Source: Paramecium pentaurelia
Taxonomy: Eukaryota; Ciliophora; Oligohymenophorea; Peniculida; Parameciidae
Length of the DNA: 64,000 bases
Direction of reading: 5' to 3'
NCBI GenBank assembly: GCA_905183005.1
Contig: CAJJDO010000155.1
Span: 198,748-262,747 of the forward strand
In this document: positions 1 through 12,057 of the stretch, piece after piece
Numbering within the stretch: the stretch's first letter is position 1
How the letters are laid out: each line of letters begins with the position of its first letter
The notes under the pieces: generated by a model
What the model saw: only the letters and a program-made list of their open reading frames with translations
Told to the model about the DNA's origin: nothing
Databases searched by the model: none
Translations under genes and position numbers: made by a program

Positions 1-1155
1 TATACTAATTAAAAATAGAAAACCAATGTTGATAAAAGAAATTTATGGCACAATTTTGTAACAGAATCTATATTCATATTTTACAGCTTAATAATTCCAT
101 CATTGATTAATAAGTTCGTAGAGCATAAAGTTCTAGTACTCATAACATGAGATAAGAACCAAAAAGTGATCTCAAATATAGATCTGCTTAATCTTTACAT
201 TATAATCCTGATTTCCTATAATTCAAACTATCTTTTAGTGCAAGAACAAGATAAGGTCAATTAGCATCCAATCCTAATAAAACTAATTAAGATACTTACA
301 TTTGTGAAACCAATATTGTCTCTGATATGCATCTATTCTCAGTATGTGATGGTCATGGATAAAATGGACATTTTGTATCATAATATGTTAGAGATCAATT
401 TACAAAAATACTTAAAAGAGATCATTAATTAAAATAACATCCCAGATAAGCTATTGTTAAATCTATATCTGTTTTAGCAAATCTAATTAATTAATAACCA
501 TTTGATACTTAATTTAGTGGATCTACTATGAATACTATCTTAATTTAAGATGGTGGTCATTTAATCTGTTCTAATGTTGGAGACAGTAGAGCAATCATTG
601 GAAAATTAGGAAACAATTCTAAATTTAAACCATTCCCTTTATCAATTGATCATAAACCATGTCTTGAAAAAGAAATGAATAGAATACATATGCATGGTGG
701 TAGAGTAGATACTTATTATGATGATTAAGGTATCATTCATTAATCCATTAGGTAATTCGATTGGACCAGCTAGAGTTTGGGTTAGAGATGGAAATTATCC
801 AGGATTGGCTATGAGTCGTAGTCTTGGTGATTAGATTGCACAATCAGTTGGTGTTTCTAGTGTTCCAGGTAAATTATATTAATTTCTATATTTTTAGAGA
901 TATTTGAATATTAATTGACTCCTTAAGATAAATTTATTATTTTAGGAAGTGATGGAGTGTGGGAATTTATTGATAATCAAAGTGTAGTTGATATTGTAGG
1001 AAAGCATTACGTTTAAGGTGATCTAGAAGGAGCCTGTGATGAATTAATGTAAATATCATATAAAATGTGGACTTTAGTATATATTTGTATAATTAATATA
1101 GGAAGATGATTCAGTAGTAGATGATATTACCTTTATAGTTATATTCATAAGCTGA
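1..1155 (+). CDS. PP2C-type Ser/Thr protein phosphatase (5' end uncertain or cut by window)
   Basis: Metal-dependent protein phosphatase that removes phosphate from Ser/Thr of target proteins. Read with TAA/TAG as Gln, the frame carries the PP2C signatures in order: CDGHGQNGH (metal-binding Asp/Gly), SNVGDSRAI, DHKP, SRSLGD, GSDGVWEF and DDITFIV near the C-terminus. Three short GT...AG introns restore the frame: 730-751 (22 nt), a 29-nt intron near 866-894 and a 25-nt intron just before the last exon. TGA is at 1153-1155. An ATG at 43 gives an open frame, but a 29-nt intron-like stretch at about 58-86 would instead join the catalytic domain to a frame open to the left edge, so the start may lie outside the window. 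The family call is firm; the substrate is unknown. Confidence 0.88.
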
Positions 1156-1464
1156 TTATATATTATCATTAATTGATATTTAAATTTAATCATATTAATA
1201 GATATGTGATTATTTATTTTTACTATAATTCTTTTGTTAAATGATGTTAATTAATTTAGAATTATTAAAATTATGCTCTTGATTATAATAATAGATTTAA
1301 TATAAAAAAACTTAGGGTTTAGAATTACAATTACTAAATTTAATCATATTTTAATAAACATGAATTTATAATATTTAATGATTAATAATCAGAATTATAA
1401 ACCTTATTTAAATAAATAAATCATTTCTTGAATTTGATAGAATTAAAAAGGTGTTTTTCTTCTT
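1156..1464. other. AT-rich intergenic stretch
   Basis: I see only A/T-rich sequence without a convincing frame on either strand. It separates the phosphatase stop from the next ATG. Confidence 0.5.
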
Positions 1465-2649
1465 ATGATAGCTAACACATATGGATTACTTGTCTATAAT
1501 AGAAATCTGCCTTAACTTATTCATCTATTTTATGAAAACAACTTATTAACCTATAGTAATTCTTAACTTCATATTACTAAAATTATTAATTAAACTAAAA
1601 TAAATACTTTGTTTCTCATTTAACCAATCAAAGGCTCAAGTACTGATATTGCTTATTTATAATCTTATAATTTAATCAAACATTATGCCTTATTACTTGA
1701 TAACACTAATAAAGAATTCCTTTTGGCTTCAATAGCAACAGGATTACTTTCAAATTTTTTAGGCCATTTTTCTAGAAAGTTTAATCCTCTTTAATATCTT
1801 AATAATGCACTTTGATATTATTGCTTTTCATAAAATTAATTTCCTTCAATTTTAAATAATTCCATCTACTTGAGACGACTTAAAAGATATTAATATATAT
1901 TACTTTTCTAAACTTGTTAAATCTATTGGAAGTTCAGGTTATGTTACTTCTAATATATCAATTTTGAAATATTTTTATAAATTCTAGACTGGAATTCCAC
2001 TTGCAATTTCTTATTCTGTATACATTTATTCATTAGATAATTTGAACCAAGCAATATCACCTTCCTTCATTGTAAGAAAAGCAGATCTTAAACCTTATAT
2101 ATAAGGAATGCTAGATGCCATTGATATTTTAGTTGCCTAAATATTATTAGTACCCTTATTGGCAAGATTTCCTTCTAAATCTCTTTCTTCACATTTTAGT
2201 TTAATCTTTGATTTAACATTAATTTATTTAGAATTCTCTGTTATTTCATTCTCAAAAACTATATATTTGATTAGATTTGAATTGATTTCTATTTATTTAT
2301 ATTATGAGAGTATAGAATCCATGTCTAATTTTTCTGGTAATTTTCTCTCTTTAATAACTGGAGGATTGGCTGGAGATGTTTAATGTTATAATTCTAAATC
2401 ATCTATTGAAAACCAATTTGATTAGTTCATTATTAATTATTCAACAACATTCTAGTCAAATTTATATATTATTAAAAAAATGAACTAAATTCAAAGTCTA
2501 AACAATTATTATATATATATATATATATTTAATCAGTCTTACAAAAATTAATCAAAAGATATCTTTTATAAACGATTAGTATGTCTATTTTATTTTGTCA
2601 CTCTATCAAAATTCTTCTTATCTTTTTTTGTATCTTCTTATAATTCTGA
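1465..2649 (+). pseudogene. Broken hydrophobic (membrane-protein-like) gene
   Basis: ATG at 1465 opens a frame of about 116 codons (MIANTYGLLVYNRNLPQ...) that stops at TGA 1813-1815. The neighbouring frame continues the coding signal (HFDIIAFHKINF) to a TGA at 1871-1873, after which the same frame stays open to TGA 2647-2649. The third part is rich in Leu/Ile/Ser with hydrophobic runs such as ILVAQILLVPLLARF and a segment ending FLSLITGGLAGDV, which suggests a multi-pass membrane protein. No GT-initiated short intron can be drawn across either lesion, so this is either a decaying gene or holds sequencing errors. I do not recognise the family. Confidence 0.45.
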
Positions 2650-3181
2650 GAGTTCTGTAATAATATGATTTAATTGATTATTTTTAACCAAATGTCTTAA
2701 TGATAATTATCCCAATGATTAACTTGATTAATGAGATTTAATTCCTTTTGATTTAATAATCTCTGAATCTTTATACTTCTCTAATTCCCCTTAGATGTCA
2801 TAACTCTTTTATATTCTCCAATCTCTCAGTATTTTTTATCGTAATCTCTTCTCCCCTTCTATTGTACCCAATTGCAATTTTGTTACTAACTCACGTTCAT
2901 TAGTATAAGTTGTTTATTTATGTTTTTCAGTGAGGTTCTTAAATCTTTCCTTATTCGAATTCTAATCCCATTCCCAATGAGCAAATCTTTTTAGAACTCC
3001 CTTAGCTGTTTACATACTGAGTATATAATACATTATATATACTTAGATTACTTCAAATATTATCTACATTATTTTTTTGACCAAAGTTCACTTGTCAACA
3101 TAGAACCTTATTTTTAATGTTGATAAATCCCACTCACAATTGGTCTTAATTATTCATCTTATTCTACTTCGGCCTTTTGAA
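2650..3181. other. Unassigned, weak plus-strand coding signal
   Basis: A plus-strand frame around 2830-3120 is open (contains FMFFSEVLKSFL and HYIYLDYFKYYLHYF) but has no clear start and ends at a TGA. It could be the 5' exon of the ORF at 3182 or part of the degenerate gene upstream. Nothing firmer can be said. Confidence 0.25.
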
Positions 3182-4123
3182 ATGAAAACTTCGCAAATGT
3201 TAATGGTCTTGTAGTAAGTGTAGATGTCAATTATTCAAACATTTTTTAATGATTCCTTAAGAACTTTTACTGAATCCGAAATTATTCATTGCTTGCTTCA
3301 TCCAAAATAATATCATTCTATCCCAAAATATCCTTTATTCTTAACTTTAAAAAGTTTCAATGAATCAATACCTTATTCCTATTTTTCATATAGTAATAAA
3401 TTATATTATTAACAAATTATAATAAAACTGAATAAGAATCAATTTAGGATACTATTTTAATATGATTTATTAATACATTATTAAATTAATCATATAACAT
3501 TCAATATCTATATAATATCTATCTTTTAGTTTCAAACTCACTTTAATATATTGATCTTTGAATAATAATAAATTAAAATGAATTATATTTAAATACTGAT
3601 ATTTTGTTATTTAACTTATTAGATCCATAAAATTGAAAATATCTCATCTTTTTATGATAATTCAAAATTATAATTAATAGATGTAAATTTGAATGGTAAA
3701 TAATAATATTGGTTTTCTACCAGAGTTAATTTAATTTAATTGACCATAAATGACTAAGAAGATTTATTTATTTATTCATATTATATTATATTATATTAAT
3801 ATGTAGAAGGACAATCTACTCTTCTGAAATTAATACTGAGTAAACAATTAAATATTAAACAATCAAACTCAGCAATACTTTCAATAAAAATAGAATGGAA
3901 CATTAATATAATAATAGAAAATATAGAATTATATTTTAAAGTGAGTAAATCAATTTTAGAATTCGTTTATAGTTCGATAGATGACTTTATTAAGATATTC
4001 TAATAATCAAATAAATAACAATATTCTATAACCAAAATACTCATTATTCCTATAAGTTATAATTTATTATACAGTATAAACGAGAAAATCTAGCAGAATT
4101 TAAAAATTATTTTAATTATTTGA
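3182..4123 (+). CDS. Unassigned 313-codon ORF
   Basis: ATG 3182-3184 to TGA 4121-4123 is an uninterrupted frame of 313 sense codons in the ciliate code. The frame is open further upstream to 3122, so the start is tentative. The product is rich in Ile, Leu, Asn, Gln and Tyr, as expected for AT-rich DNA, with a more ordered central part (GKQQYWFSTRVNLIQLTINDQ). After the stop another frame looks protein-like (FNYLILQQLQEDNWLKKLK), so the gene may continue through an unseen intron or be frameshifted. I recognise no domain. The length without TGA is the main argument for coding. Confidence 0.4.
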
Positions 4124-4642
4124 TCCTATAGTAACTTTAAGAAGATAATTGGTTGAAAAAGCTTAAGTCTATAAAGGTTATGAAAGTTTTTGAGTGCCTA
4201 AATTTTAGATAAATGATTAATCAACTTATAAAAGATAAATATACTTTTCTGATTCTCTGCAACTTCATATAATTAAACATTTATTTTTATTATTGATCTA
4301 AAAGTTTAAGAGGACTAAATTTTCATAAAACATAAGACAATGAAAATACTAATCTTGAGGGATGTTATGAAATTACTTAAAATGGCAAATATTATATTAT
4401 ATCTATTCAAGAGTAATAGAAAATAAAAGTTTTTTAAAGATAATTAAGATTAATTCTATAAAAAATAAAATATAATTATATATCTTAATCATTAAATAGA
4501 TTTCAATATGTAACTAATTTCAATTATTGTTTATAAAAAATGAATTATTTACTTTTAAAATGAAGTTAATATTGTATTGATTATTATAAATAACAAACTA
4601 TTTAAAGAAGATATTTATAATTTATTAAATCTTAAATGCAAT
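4124..4642. other. AT-rich stretch with short coding-like remnant
   Basis: The first ~150 bp may be a continuation of the upstream ORF in another frame. The rest is A/T-rich with nothing I can support. Confidence 0.3.
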
Positions 4643-5264
4643 TCATTTAGAATTCAATTAAGGTGATTTATCGTCACGTTCAAATACACCAAATTTTGAT
4701 TTCTGAGATCCAGTAAATGCATTATAAAATACAAGTAATGACACAGCCAGACTCACATTTAAGGTTCTCTTTAGATAATAATTATAAGTATTTTCTAATC
4801 TTGCTTACAAAGGAATAGTAGATGCCCTCAAAGAATCAAGGATAGTTATAGCATCTTAATCCATAACATAGCCCAACACTATTCCTTAACATTAAACATT
4901 CTCTTTTGTTAAATGCAAAACAAGCTTATTTGCGGACACATCATATACTAATAAACCTTAATATATTATATTTATATTAACCTGTATCTGGGTAATAAGT
5001 TGTTACACCTGTCAAGACTTTTAAGGCATCAAAGGATCCTTCAAATATCATCTTGGTTTAATCACGCAATATTGTGTACTCCTGATTTTATAATAGGTTC
5101 TTTAGTATAGTGTTAGATTAAGTATTATGATATTTATTAAGGTTAATAGAAATATGGCCCATCTTTTACCCATTATCTCTTATGGTCATTCTATAATTTA
5201 AGCCAGATCTAATAGAATTGTAATTAAGACTCTAAGCCTTGAGTACTTGCAATGTTTTTTTCAT
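4643..5264 (-). CDS. Small hypothetical protein with C-terminal hydrophobic segment
   Basis: Minus-strand gene: ATG 5264-5262, one 25-nt intron at 4957-4981 (GT...AG on the minus strand) and TGA 4645-4643, giving about 198 aa. Splicing is needed: unspliced, the frame hits TGA within a few codons, whereas the joined sequence runs ...TTYYPDTG|LLVYDVSANK... without a break. The N-terminal part is soluble-looking; near the C-terminus a hydrophobic run (LNVSLAVSLLVFYNAF) followed by a charged tail suggests one membrane anchor. No family recognised. The gene structure is convincing, the function unknown. Confidence 0.65.
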
Positions 5265-5566
5265 ATGCTATTTCTATTTTATAATATTAATATCATTAAT
5301 TAAATATACTTTTGAATTATTATTTCATTTTATTGAATAATTATTAATAAATCAATCAATTTAATTTAATAAATAGTATTTGCTAAATAGGATTCTTTCT
5401 TAATAATGAATAGAAAAATGATAAGGAATTATTAATTGTAATTTTTGATGTTATAATGTTTATTGTTGAATGATCATGTAAATATAGATCAAATATTCTT
5501 CATTTAAGAAATTCTTATAATTAATTTATTTATTATTTAGGCGATTATATTATGTTTATATATCAA
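5265..5566. other. Intergenic between two minus-strand genes
   Basis: A/T-rich; holds the 3' flank of the Lys/Glu-rich gene and the 5' flank of the small membrane protein gene. From 5500 on it belongs to the first copy of the duplicated block. No feature recognised. Confidence 0.5.
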
Positions 5567-7740
5567 TCAATCATATACAGGAACGTAATCTAAATATAAA
5601 TTTGGTTTGCATTCTACAATATTTGGATTTAATGATAATTCATCTACATTTAACATTTCCAAATCCTCTATTACTCGTTTTTAACTTCTTTTAACTCTTT
5701 TTTATGTTTCATATTAAATGAGTTTCATTTCAGGAGAAGGTGATTTAGTAATAATCTTTTCATCATTTTCTCTTAATTACTTTTACCCTCTTTTCTTGTC
5801 TCTTTTTTTCTCTCTTTATTCACTATTTAATTTCCTTGTTTCTCTTTATTCACTATTTTATTTACTATTGACACTTCTCAATATTTCTTTAATGTCATTA
5901 AAACCATTAATTGTTTATTTTTCCTTCTCTTTTTTTTCTTTTCGTTATTTTTTTTCACTTTTTTCATTTTTCTCTTTTTTTTCTTCATTTTTCTATTTTT
6001 TTTCTGGATTTTTCTTTTTTGTTGAAATTTAATTAATAGAATTTTATTCATTTTGATCTTATTATTTTTCTTTTTAATCCTAAAATAAATTATTTATTTT
6101 CTAATGTATTTCTTAATCACTATCATCATTATTATTATTTAATCCAAATGTAAAAAACATGGTTTTTGATTTATCTTATTTTTTTTCTGATTTTGGTAGA
6201 GTTGTTTAAGGTAAGGCAATTTCATTAGGATTATATTTATTATTTTTTTATATAGATTCTCTATCTTTATTACTTACACTATCTCGTCCATCAGAATTTG
6301 ATCTTAATGTTGAAAGATGATTATTAGCAATCCTTTTTCTTTATTTTGGGAATTTTGGTAATCTTATATTTGGTTTATTTTATATTTTTGGTTCAATAGG
6401 TTCTTTAAATTCTTTATATTCTTTCATATCATTAAATTCTTTATAATCTATAGTTAATTGAACATCTTTATAATCCATTATTGGTTATTATTCTTTAGAT
6501 ATTGTTTTCTTATTATCTTTTTAAGATTCCTTTTATTCTTTTGATTATTATTTCCTTTCTTTACTTTAAGTTTTTTTTTTTGATGTTTTTTTCTCATTAT
6601 CATTTTCATTATCATTATCNTCATTTAAGAAATTCTTATAATTAATTTATTTATTATTTAGGCGATTATATTATGTTTATATATCAATCAATCATATACA
6701 GGAACGTAATCTAAATATAAATTTGGTTTGCATTCTACAATATTTGGATTTAATGATAATTCATCTACATTTAACATTTCCAAATCCTCTATTACTCGTT
6801 TTTAACTTCTTTTAACTCTTTTTTATGTTTCATATTAAATGAGTTTCATTTCAGGAGAAGGTGATTTAGTAATAATCTTTTCATCATTTTCTCTTAATTA
6901 CTTTTACCCTCTTTTCTTGTCTCTTTTTTTCTCTCTTTATTCACTATTTAATTTCCTTGTTTCTCTTTATTCACTATTTTATTTACTATTGACACTTCTC
7001 AATATTTCTTTAATGTCATTAAAACCATTAATTGTTTATTTTTCCTTCTCTTTTTTTTCTTTTCGTTATTTTTTTTCACTTTTTTCATTTTTCTCTTTTT
7101 TTTCTTCATTTTTCTATTTTTTTTCTGGATTTTTCTTTTTTGTTGAAATTTAATTAATAGAATTTTATTCATTTTGATCTTATTATTTTTCTTTTTAATC
7201 CTAAAATAAATTATTTATTTTCTAATGTATTTCTTAATCACTATCATCATTATTATTATTTAATCCAAATGTAAAAAACATGGTTTTTGATTTATCTTAT
7301 TTTTTTTCTGATTTTGGTAGAGTTGTTTAAGGTAAGGCAATTTCATTAGGATTATATTTATTATTTTTTTATATAGATTCTCTATCTTTATTACTTACAC
7401 TATCTCGTCCATCAGAATTTGATCTTAATGTTGAAAGATGATTATTAGCAATCCTTTTTCTTTATTTTGGGAATTTTGGTAATCTTATATTTGGTTTATT
7501 TTATATTTTTGGTTCAATAGGTTCTTTAAATTCTTTATATTCTTTCATATCATTAAATTCTTTATAATCTATAGTTAATTGAACATCTTTATAATCCATT
7601 ATTGGTTATTATTCTTTAGATATTGTTTTCTTATTATCTTTTTAAGATTCCTTTTATTCTTTTGATTATTATTTCCTTTCTTTACTTTAAGTTTTTTTTT
7701 TTGATGTTTTTTTCTCATTATCATTTTCATTATCATTATC
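5500..7740. repeat. Direct repeat of 1,120 bp around a single N (5500-6619 and 6621-7740)
   Basis: The block 5500-6619 recurs as 6621-7740 at an offset of 1,121; every line I compared was identical. The only thing between the copies is N at 6620. This is what results when two contigs that overlap by about 1.1 kb are joined without merging. Within the repeat lies the 3' two-thirds of the Lys/Glu-rich gene; only the right-hand copy is continuous with its start codon. Confidence 0.9.
5567..6619 (-). pseudogene. Ghost 3' part of the Lys/Glu-rich gene (assembly duplicate)
   Basis: Same reading frame and TGA (5569-5567) as the full gene at 6688-8040, but cut off at the N. It should be read as an assembly duplicate, not as a second locus. 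Confidence 0.75.
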
Positions 7741-8040
7741 ATCTTCTTCTTCTTATCTTCTTTTTTTTCCTTTATGCTAATCATTAAATACAGGTTTATC
7801 TCCAAATACATCTTCAAAATTTTCATCATATTTAGCTAAAAAATCAGCTTAACCCATTTTAGGTAATGGTTTCTTTCTTGAATTGTAATTCTATAATTGT
7901 TGGATATTTTATTTCTTAAATTATGGAATTTCTTAGTGTTCTGGAATTTCATCTTGATCCTCTTCAGAACCAGAAACATCTTCAATTTAAAAAGAGCTTC
8001 TATTATGTGAACTTGCAAATATTTTATTTAAGAAATTCAT
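6688..8040 (-). CDS. Lys/Glu/Gln/Asn-rich low-complexity protein, 450 aa
   Basis: Minus-strand single exon: ATG 8040-8038, TGA 6690-6688, 451 codons including stop. The N-terminal ~100 residues are more ordered (FQIEDVSGSEEDQDEIP, then LPKMGQADFLAKYDENFE). The middle consists of acidic and Lys/Gln-rich runs (EEEDDNDNENDNEKK, KKKNPEKKQKNEEKKEK), predicted disordered and partly coiled-coil. The C-terminus regains complexity and ends LYLDYVPVYD. No enzyme motif is visible. Basic/acidic low complexity of this type is common in ciliate nuclear and cytoskeletal proteins, but that is only a guess. It starts 45 bp from the divergently transcribed HEAT-repeat gene. Confidence 0.75.
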
Positions 8041-8085
8041 GATATATATTTAAGCTGAAGTGGACTATAATATATTGATAAAATT
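8041..8085. promoter_or_regulatory. 45-bp divergent intergenic region
   Basis: The start codons of the minus-strand gene ending at 8040 and the plus-strand gene starting at 8086 lie back to back with only 45 bp between them. Both promoters must lie here or reach into the neighbouring genes. No motif is recognisable. Confidence 0.5.
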
Positions 8086-8947
8086 ATGGAGGCTTTTTAA
8101 TTAAAATTATAACGAATGAAAAATTACAAATAACAACTATAATACTTATTGTAAAAACCTATTGCAAGTCCTTAATTCAGATAAATATTTCTTGAATGTG
8201 ATCAATATCAAATGATAGTTTAAGTACTAATAGAAGCAAAATCAGATAAGATTAGTGTAGTTAAAGAATAATTGAAATTATTTGGATTATTGGCTGAATG
8301 TGCTAATGAAAATTTAAGTCCTCAATTACCTATGATATTCACACATTTATTAAAAAGAATTAAAGATTTTGAATCAATGAGTTGTGTTTGTACTCAAGTG
8401 GCTGAAATTATAGGAAAAATAGTCAAACTTTGTTGTTTTGATGGAGATGTATTAAGTAGTATTTTGAAACCACTAATGAATCATTTAAATTAGAATGCAT
8501 AACATGCTTTATGTTTAACAAGAGTAGTCTAATTTTTATCATTCGAAATCTTAGAACAAAATGCTTTGTTTTTATTTCGGAAATTCATATCATTATTGAA
8601 TCAACAAAATGGGAAAGTAGAAATCTTAGAAGGAATGGCTGCAATAATATTAAGTGTTGAAGAATAATCAGAGTAAGATAATAATTAATTTATTTTAGTA
8701 TCTTTGCTGATGAAATCATTCCACATTTATAATAGTTATTATAGAATCAATAATGGTAAGTAAAGAAGATGGCTTTAGATATATTATATTCACTGGTTGT
8801 ATTATAAAAAGAGAAAATATAGGAACATTCATATTTTAAGGAAATAATGTATGAATTAAAATCAAATAAAGTAATGATTGTAATAAATTGTATTAGATAA
8901 AATAAATAAGAGATTCAGCAAATTTAATATTGGATGTATTATAATAG

Positions 8948-8984
<37 letters not shown>

Positions 8985-9457
8985 CTTCATCATTATCTTA
9001 AATTGATAAATAAGTTACATCTGTTGAAAGATAAACTAATTATAGTTGTTAAATTAAATCCTAATCTTAACCTTAATTATTTATTAATACAACAAATAAG
9101 TAATCCCATTCAAATAATGCAATACCCCAATAACCATAAACTCCTTCTTAACAATAAATTAATAGATTATCCTAAACTCCTGCTTAAAATAATAAAAATA
9201 ATACAGATGAAAAACTATAATTAGCTATCGATGCAATCTAAATATTAAGTGGAATATTGAAAACCAAAGGAATTTGTGATTCCACAGAAATCTAATAAAT
9301 AGATTCCATATTGAATAGATTAAATGAAAGAGATAGTTATAGATAACCTACAATGAAATTTTCTTAGTTTAATGATACTGAGACATTTATTAGTAAGGAA
9401 GCAGCTGAGATCTTGAGAGAATTTAAAGAGAAATAAAGATCAGATTATTTAAGATGA
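8086..9457 (+). CDS. TORTIFOLIA1/SPIRAL2-like HEAT (TOG-type) repeat protein
   Basis: Likely microtubule-associated HEAT-repeat protein. ATG 8086, two 26-nt introns (8673-8698 and 8871-8896), TGA 9455-9457, about 439 aa. Residues ~1-260 are a helical array: LKLFGLLAECANENLSPQL, MIFTHLLKRIKDFES, CTQVAEIIGKIVKLC, ALCLTRVVQFL, KKMALDILYSLVVL and a last helix IRDSANLILDVL. This spacing matches the plant TORTIFOLIA1 N-terminal domain, where GVLA...L.P.L and IVKRLKD occupy the same places (family knowledge, recalled, not searched). A ten-residue Gln run (TAA codons, 8954-8983) starts a disordered Ser/Gln/Pro linker, followed by a C-terminal helical tail. Without the second intron the Gln run would become poly-Asn and the frame would end early, which supports the splice. 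Confidence 0.7.
8954..8983 (+). repeat. (TAA)10 microsatellite encoding poly-Gln
   Basis: Ten TAA triplets in the reading frame of the HEAT-repeat gene. In the ciliate code they give ten consecutive Gln at the junction of the folded domain and the disordered linker. A likely length-variable site. Confidence 0.85.
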
Positions 9458-9526
9458 TTATATAAACTATTATCTTTTATGAAATCGCGTAAATATTTAA
9501 TTAATAAATATCCAAAAAACTAAATC

Positions 9527-12033
9527 ATGTCACAATCCTATTTTTCTGGTCTTATGAGTTGGTATATATACATAATTGAATAACTTAGGGTGAAAAAGCA
9601 TAATGGTAATAACCAATTAGTTATTGGTCAGAGATCCATCAGCCTATTTATCATAAAGATGTATTTGCATGATCGACTAGTACAGAAATCCTAATACAAA
9701 TTGAATTCAAACTAATCAATTCAATTCAAGGATTCCATCTAATAAATATGTTAAATCTCAGAATACAATTAAAAAAATAATTTCGAAGAAGTACAAAATC
9801 AGTTTTATTTCTTAGAAACTATTATCTTAACTTACTCTTGTAGATTAAGATGAAATATTTGATACTATTTGTATCAGAGGAGATATGATTGAAATAATCA
9901 CTTTGTTGAGAGATTGTTCTAATGGGAAGGCATTTACAGAGTAATTGAAGATTATTGAAAATAATAAGTAGTTAAAGGTTCAAGATGCTAGTTGGTTTGA
10001 TTCTACTTAACCTTAAAGTTGTCTTAATTGGATAATAAATGAATTTGAAAAGTAAGTAACTTTGCTCTATTATAAACACATTAATTTCATTAATCATTAA
10101 TGCATTTAATAATATTGGATAAACAATGGAAATAATATAAGGAAAAAAGTAACTGATTGTATTTAAAATGTCATTAAAATAGATCAAAATATTCTTCTTT
10201 AATAATATTCTAATTTCATTAAGGATCATTCAATCAATCTTTAAAACATTCTTAATAAGTTTAATGATAATTAAATTGAATCTATATTCTATTTACCATT
10301 ACATAATGCTTTAACTCTTTAAAGTGTTTGTGAAAAATTGGTGCTTTAAATAATTAGAGAATCATATAAATAATCAATATTATAGGAATTAGAATGTTTA
10401 ACAAAGAATGATTAAAATTTACAACCACAATAAGTATCATAATAGAAATTAAAGAAAAAGAAGAAATAAAATAAATAAAAAAAGTTAGTACAATAAACAA
10501 CATAGAATTAATTGCCTATTGTTATTTAGAAAGAGTAAGAAAATTTAGATGTTATTACTGATGATAATTAAGACACTGAAGATTGGATTATAGTGACTAA
10601 AAATAAAAAATAGAAATGTCCTAATCATATTAATCAAACTTGTTCAAATAAAGATAAATAATAGAGTATAGAATAATAAGAACAATAATCTTAAATAAAA
10701 GATAATAAGATTTCAATGGAAATTGAGGAAATAAGTAAGAATAACATTCAATAATAATCATAATAATAAGATATAATGTAATAATAAGAGTAATAATTAA
10801 CATAATCAGATTAATAAATATAATAAAAATAATCAGATTTATAATAATAATAATAATATGATTAGAATTTAAGTACACCTGAAAAGAAAAAGTTAATTAG
10901 AAAGAATTTAGTGTTACCTAAGAAGGTTGAATAAAATGAAGATCTTATTGATGAAAATCTTATGAATCAATCCTTTTAATAAATGATCAAAAAATTAGAT
11001 CTTGATATTAAAGAATTTATAGATTAAATAAGAAGAGAAAATGATTAACAATTTCCAATTAGATAGCTAATTTTTAACAGAATTCAATTCACAATTTAAT
11101 TATTATTTAAAGATGCTGGTGTATTTCTATTTGGATCATGTGCAACAAGATTGGCACTCCCTGATAGTGATATTGATATTGGAATCACTGGTCTGGAAAC
11201 TCATTTATTAAACTAAAAAATGGATATTATAATTGAATTCTTATGTAAAATGAATTGGATTAAACGTATAAAGTATATTCATTTATTAATATTAGACCTA
11301 TCTATCCTACATAAAATACTTTACCTCTTATAAAATTATGGGTTGATCCTAGTATTCCATTTAGAAATGGAAATATGAACTTACCTCATATAGATCTTGT
11401 TTGCCAATCATAATTGATTTAAGTAGATATTAGTTTCTTTGGACACATATAACATTAAGGATTGACATCAACAGAACTCACTTGCTATTGGCTCTAAGAA
11501 TATTAAGAGTTAAAAACTATCACTCTTGTATTTAAAAGTTTACTTAAAAAGAGAGGATTAAATGATTAATCTAAAGGTGGAATTTCATCGTTCTGTTTAG
11601 TACTAATAGTTGTGGCCTTTCTGGAGTACTATTATTAATAAAACGCTGAATTTCATTCAATTGGATTGGCAACATATAAATTTCTAGAATTTTATGGAAC
11701 CAAATTCAATCCTCATTCTATGGGAATATTTTATAAAGGCTTTGACTAGAAGTATTCATTTTATTAATCATTAATAGTCCATTTTTTTATTTGGAAAAAG
11801 AGGACTTCTAGTTAACAATAATTAGTCCTATTACTTATGATATCATTAGTCAGAGTAGTTCATTTGTATAGACTATACTTTAAGATATCAACGGACTATT
11901 CAATGCATGTGAAAATGAAACTAAATTCTTCTATGAGAAAGCTAAATTTAATAAGAAAAAGAGAGGAAAGAAAGAGGAACGTAATTTATTTTATAAGGAA
12001 TTTGCAAAACTTACACCACTATTTAGTACTTGA
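9527..12033 (+). CDS. TRF4-like non-canonical poly(A) polymerase / nucleotidyltransferase, 5' end unresolved
   Basis: Adds nucleotides (usually A) to RNA 3' ends, by family in nuclear RNA surveillance. The catalytic part reads FLFGSCATRLALPDSDIDIGI (DxD at about 11163-11177) and VDISF (third Asp); the nucleotide-recognition stretch reads GLNDQSKGGISSFCLVLIV, close to the TRF4 pattern GLND.YKGG.SSY. A 29-nt intron (11245-11273, AAG 3' end) and a 26-nt intron (11752-11777) keep the frame; TGA 12031-12033. A Gln/Lys-rich disordered region precedes the catalytic domain. The 5' part is unclear: from ATG 9527 a 27-nt intron and a 20-nt intron can be drawn, but an in-frame TGA near 9710 remains. Either an intron is missed, the sequence has an error, or translation starts further in. 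Catalytic call firm, gene model partial. Confidence 0.8.
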
Positions 12034-12057
12034 TTATATATATAAATATTAAATTGA

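Noticed and set aside
1465..4123. M16 peptidase or mitochondrial carrier identity for the left-end ORFs
   Set aside because: No zinc-binding HxxEH-type motif and no carrier signature could be found in any frame.
5718..7153. Two identical plus-strand 104-codon ORFs (5718-6032 and 6839-7153), Phe/Ser/Leu-rich
   Set aside because: They are antisense to the Lys/Glu-rich gene. The Phe/Ser/Leu composition is what the complement of AAA/GAA codons gives, and they are duplicated only because of the contig overlap.
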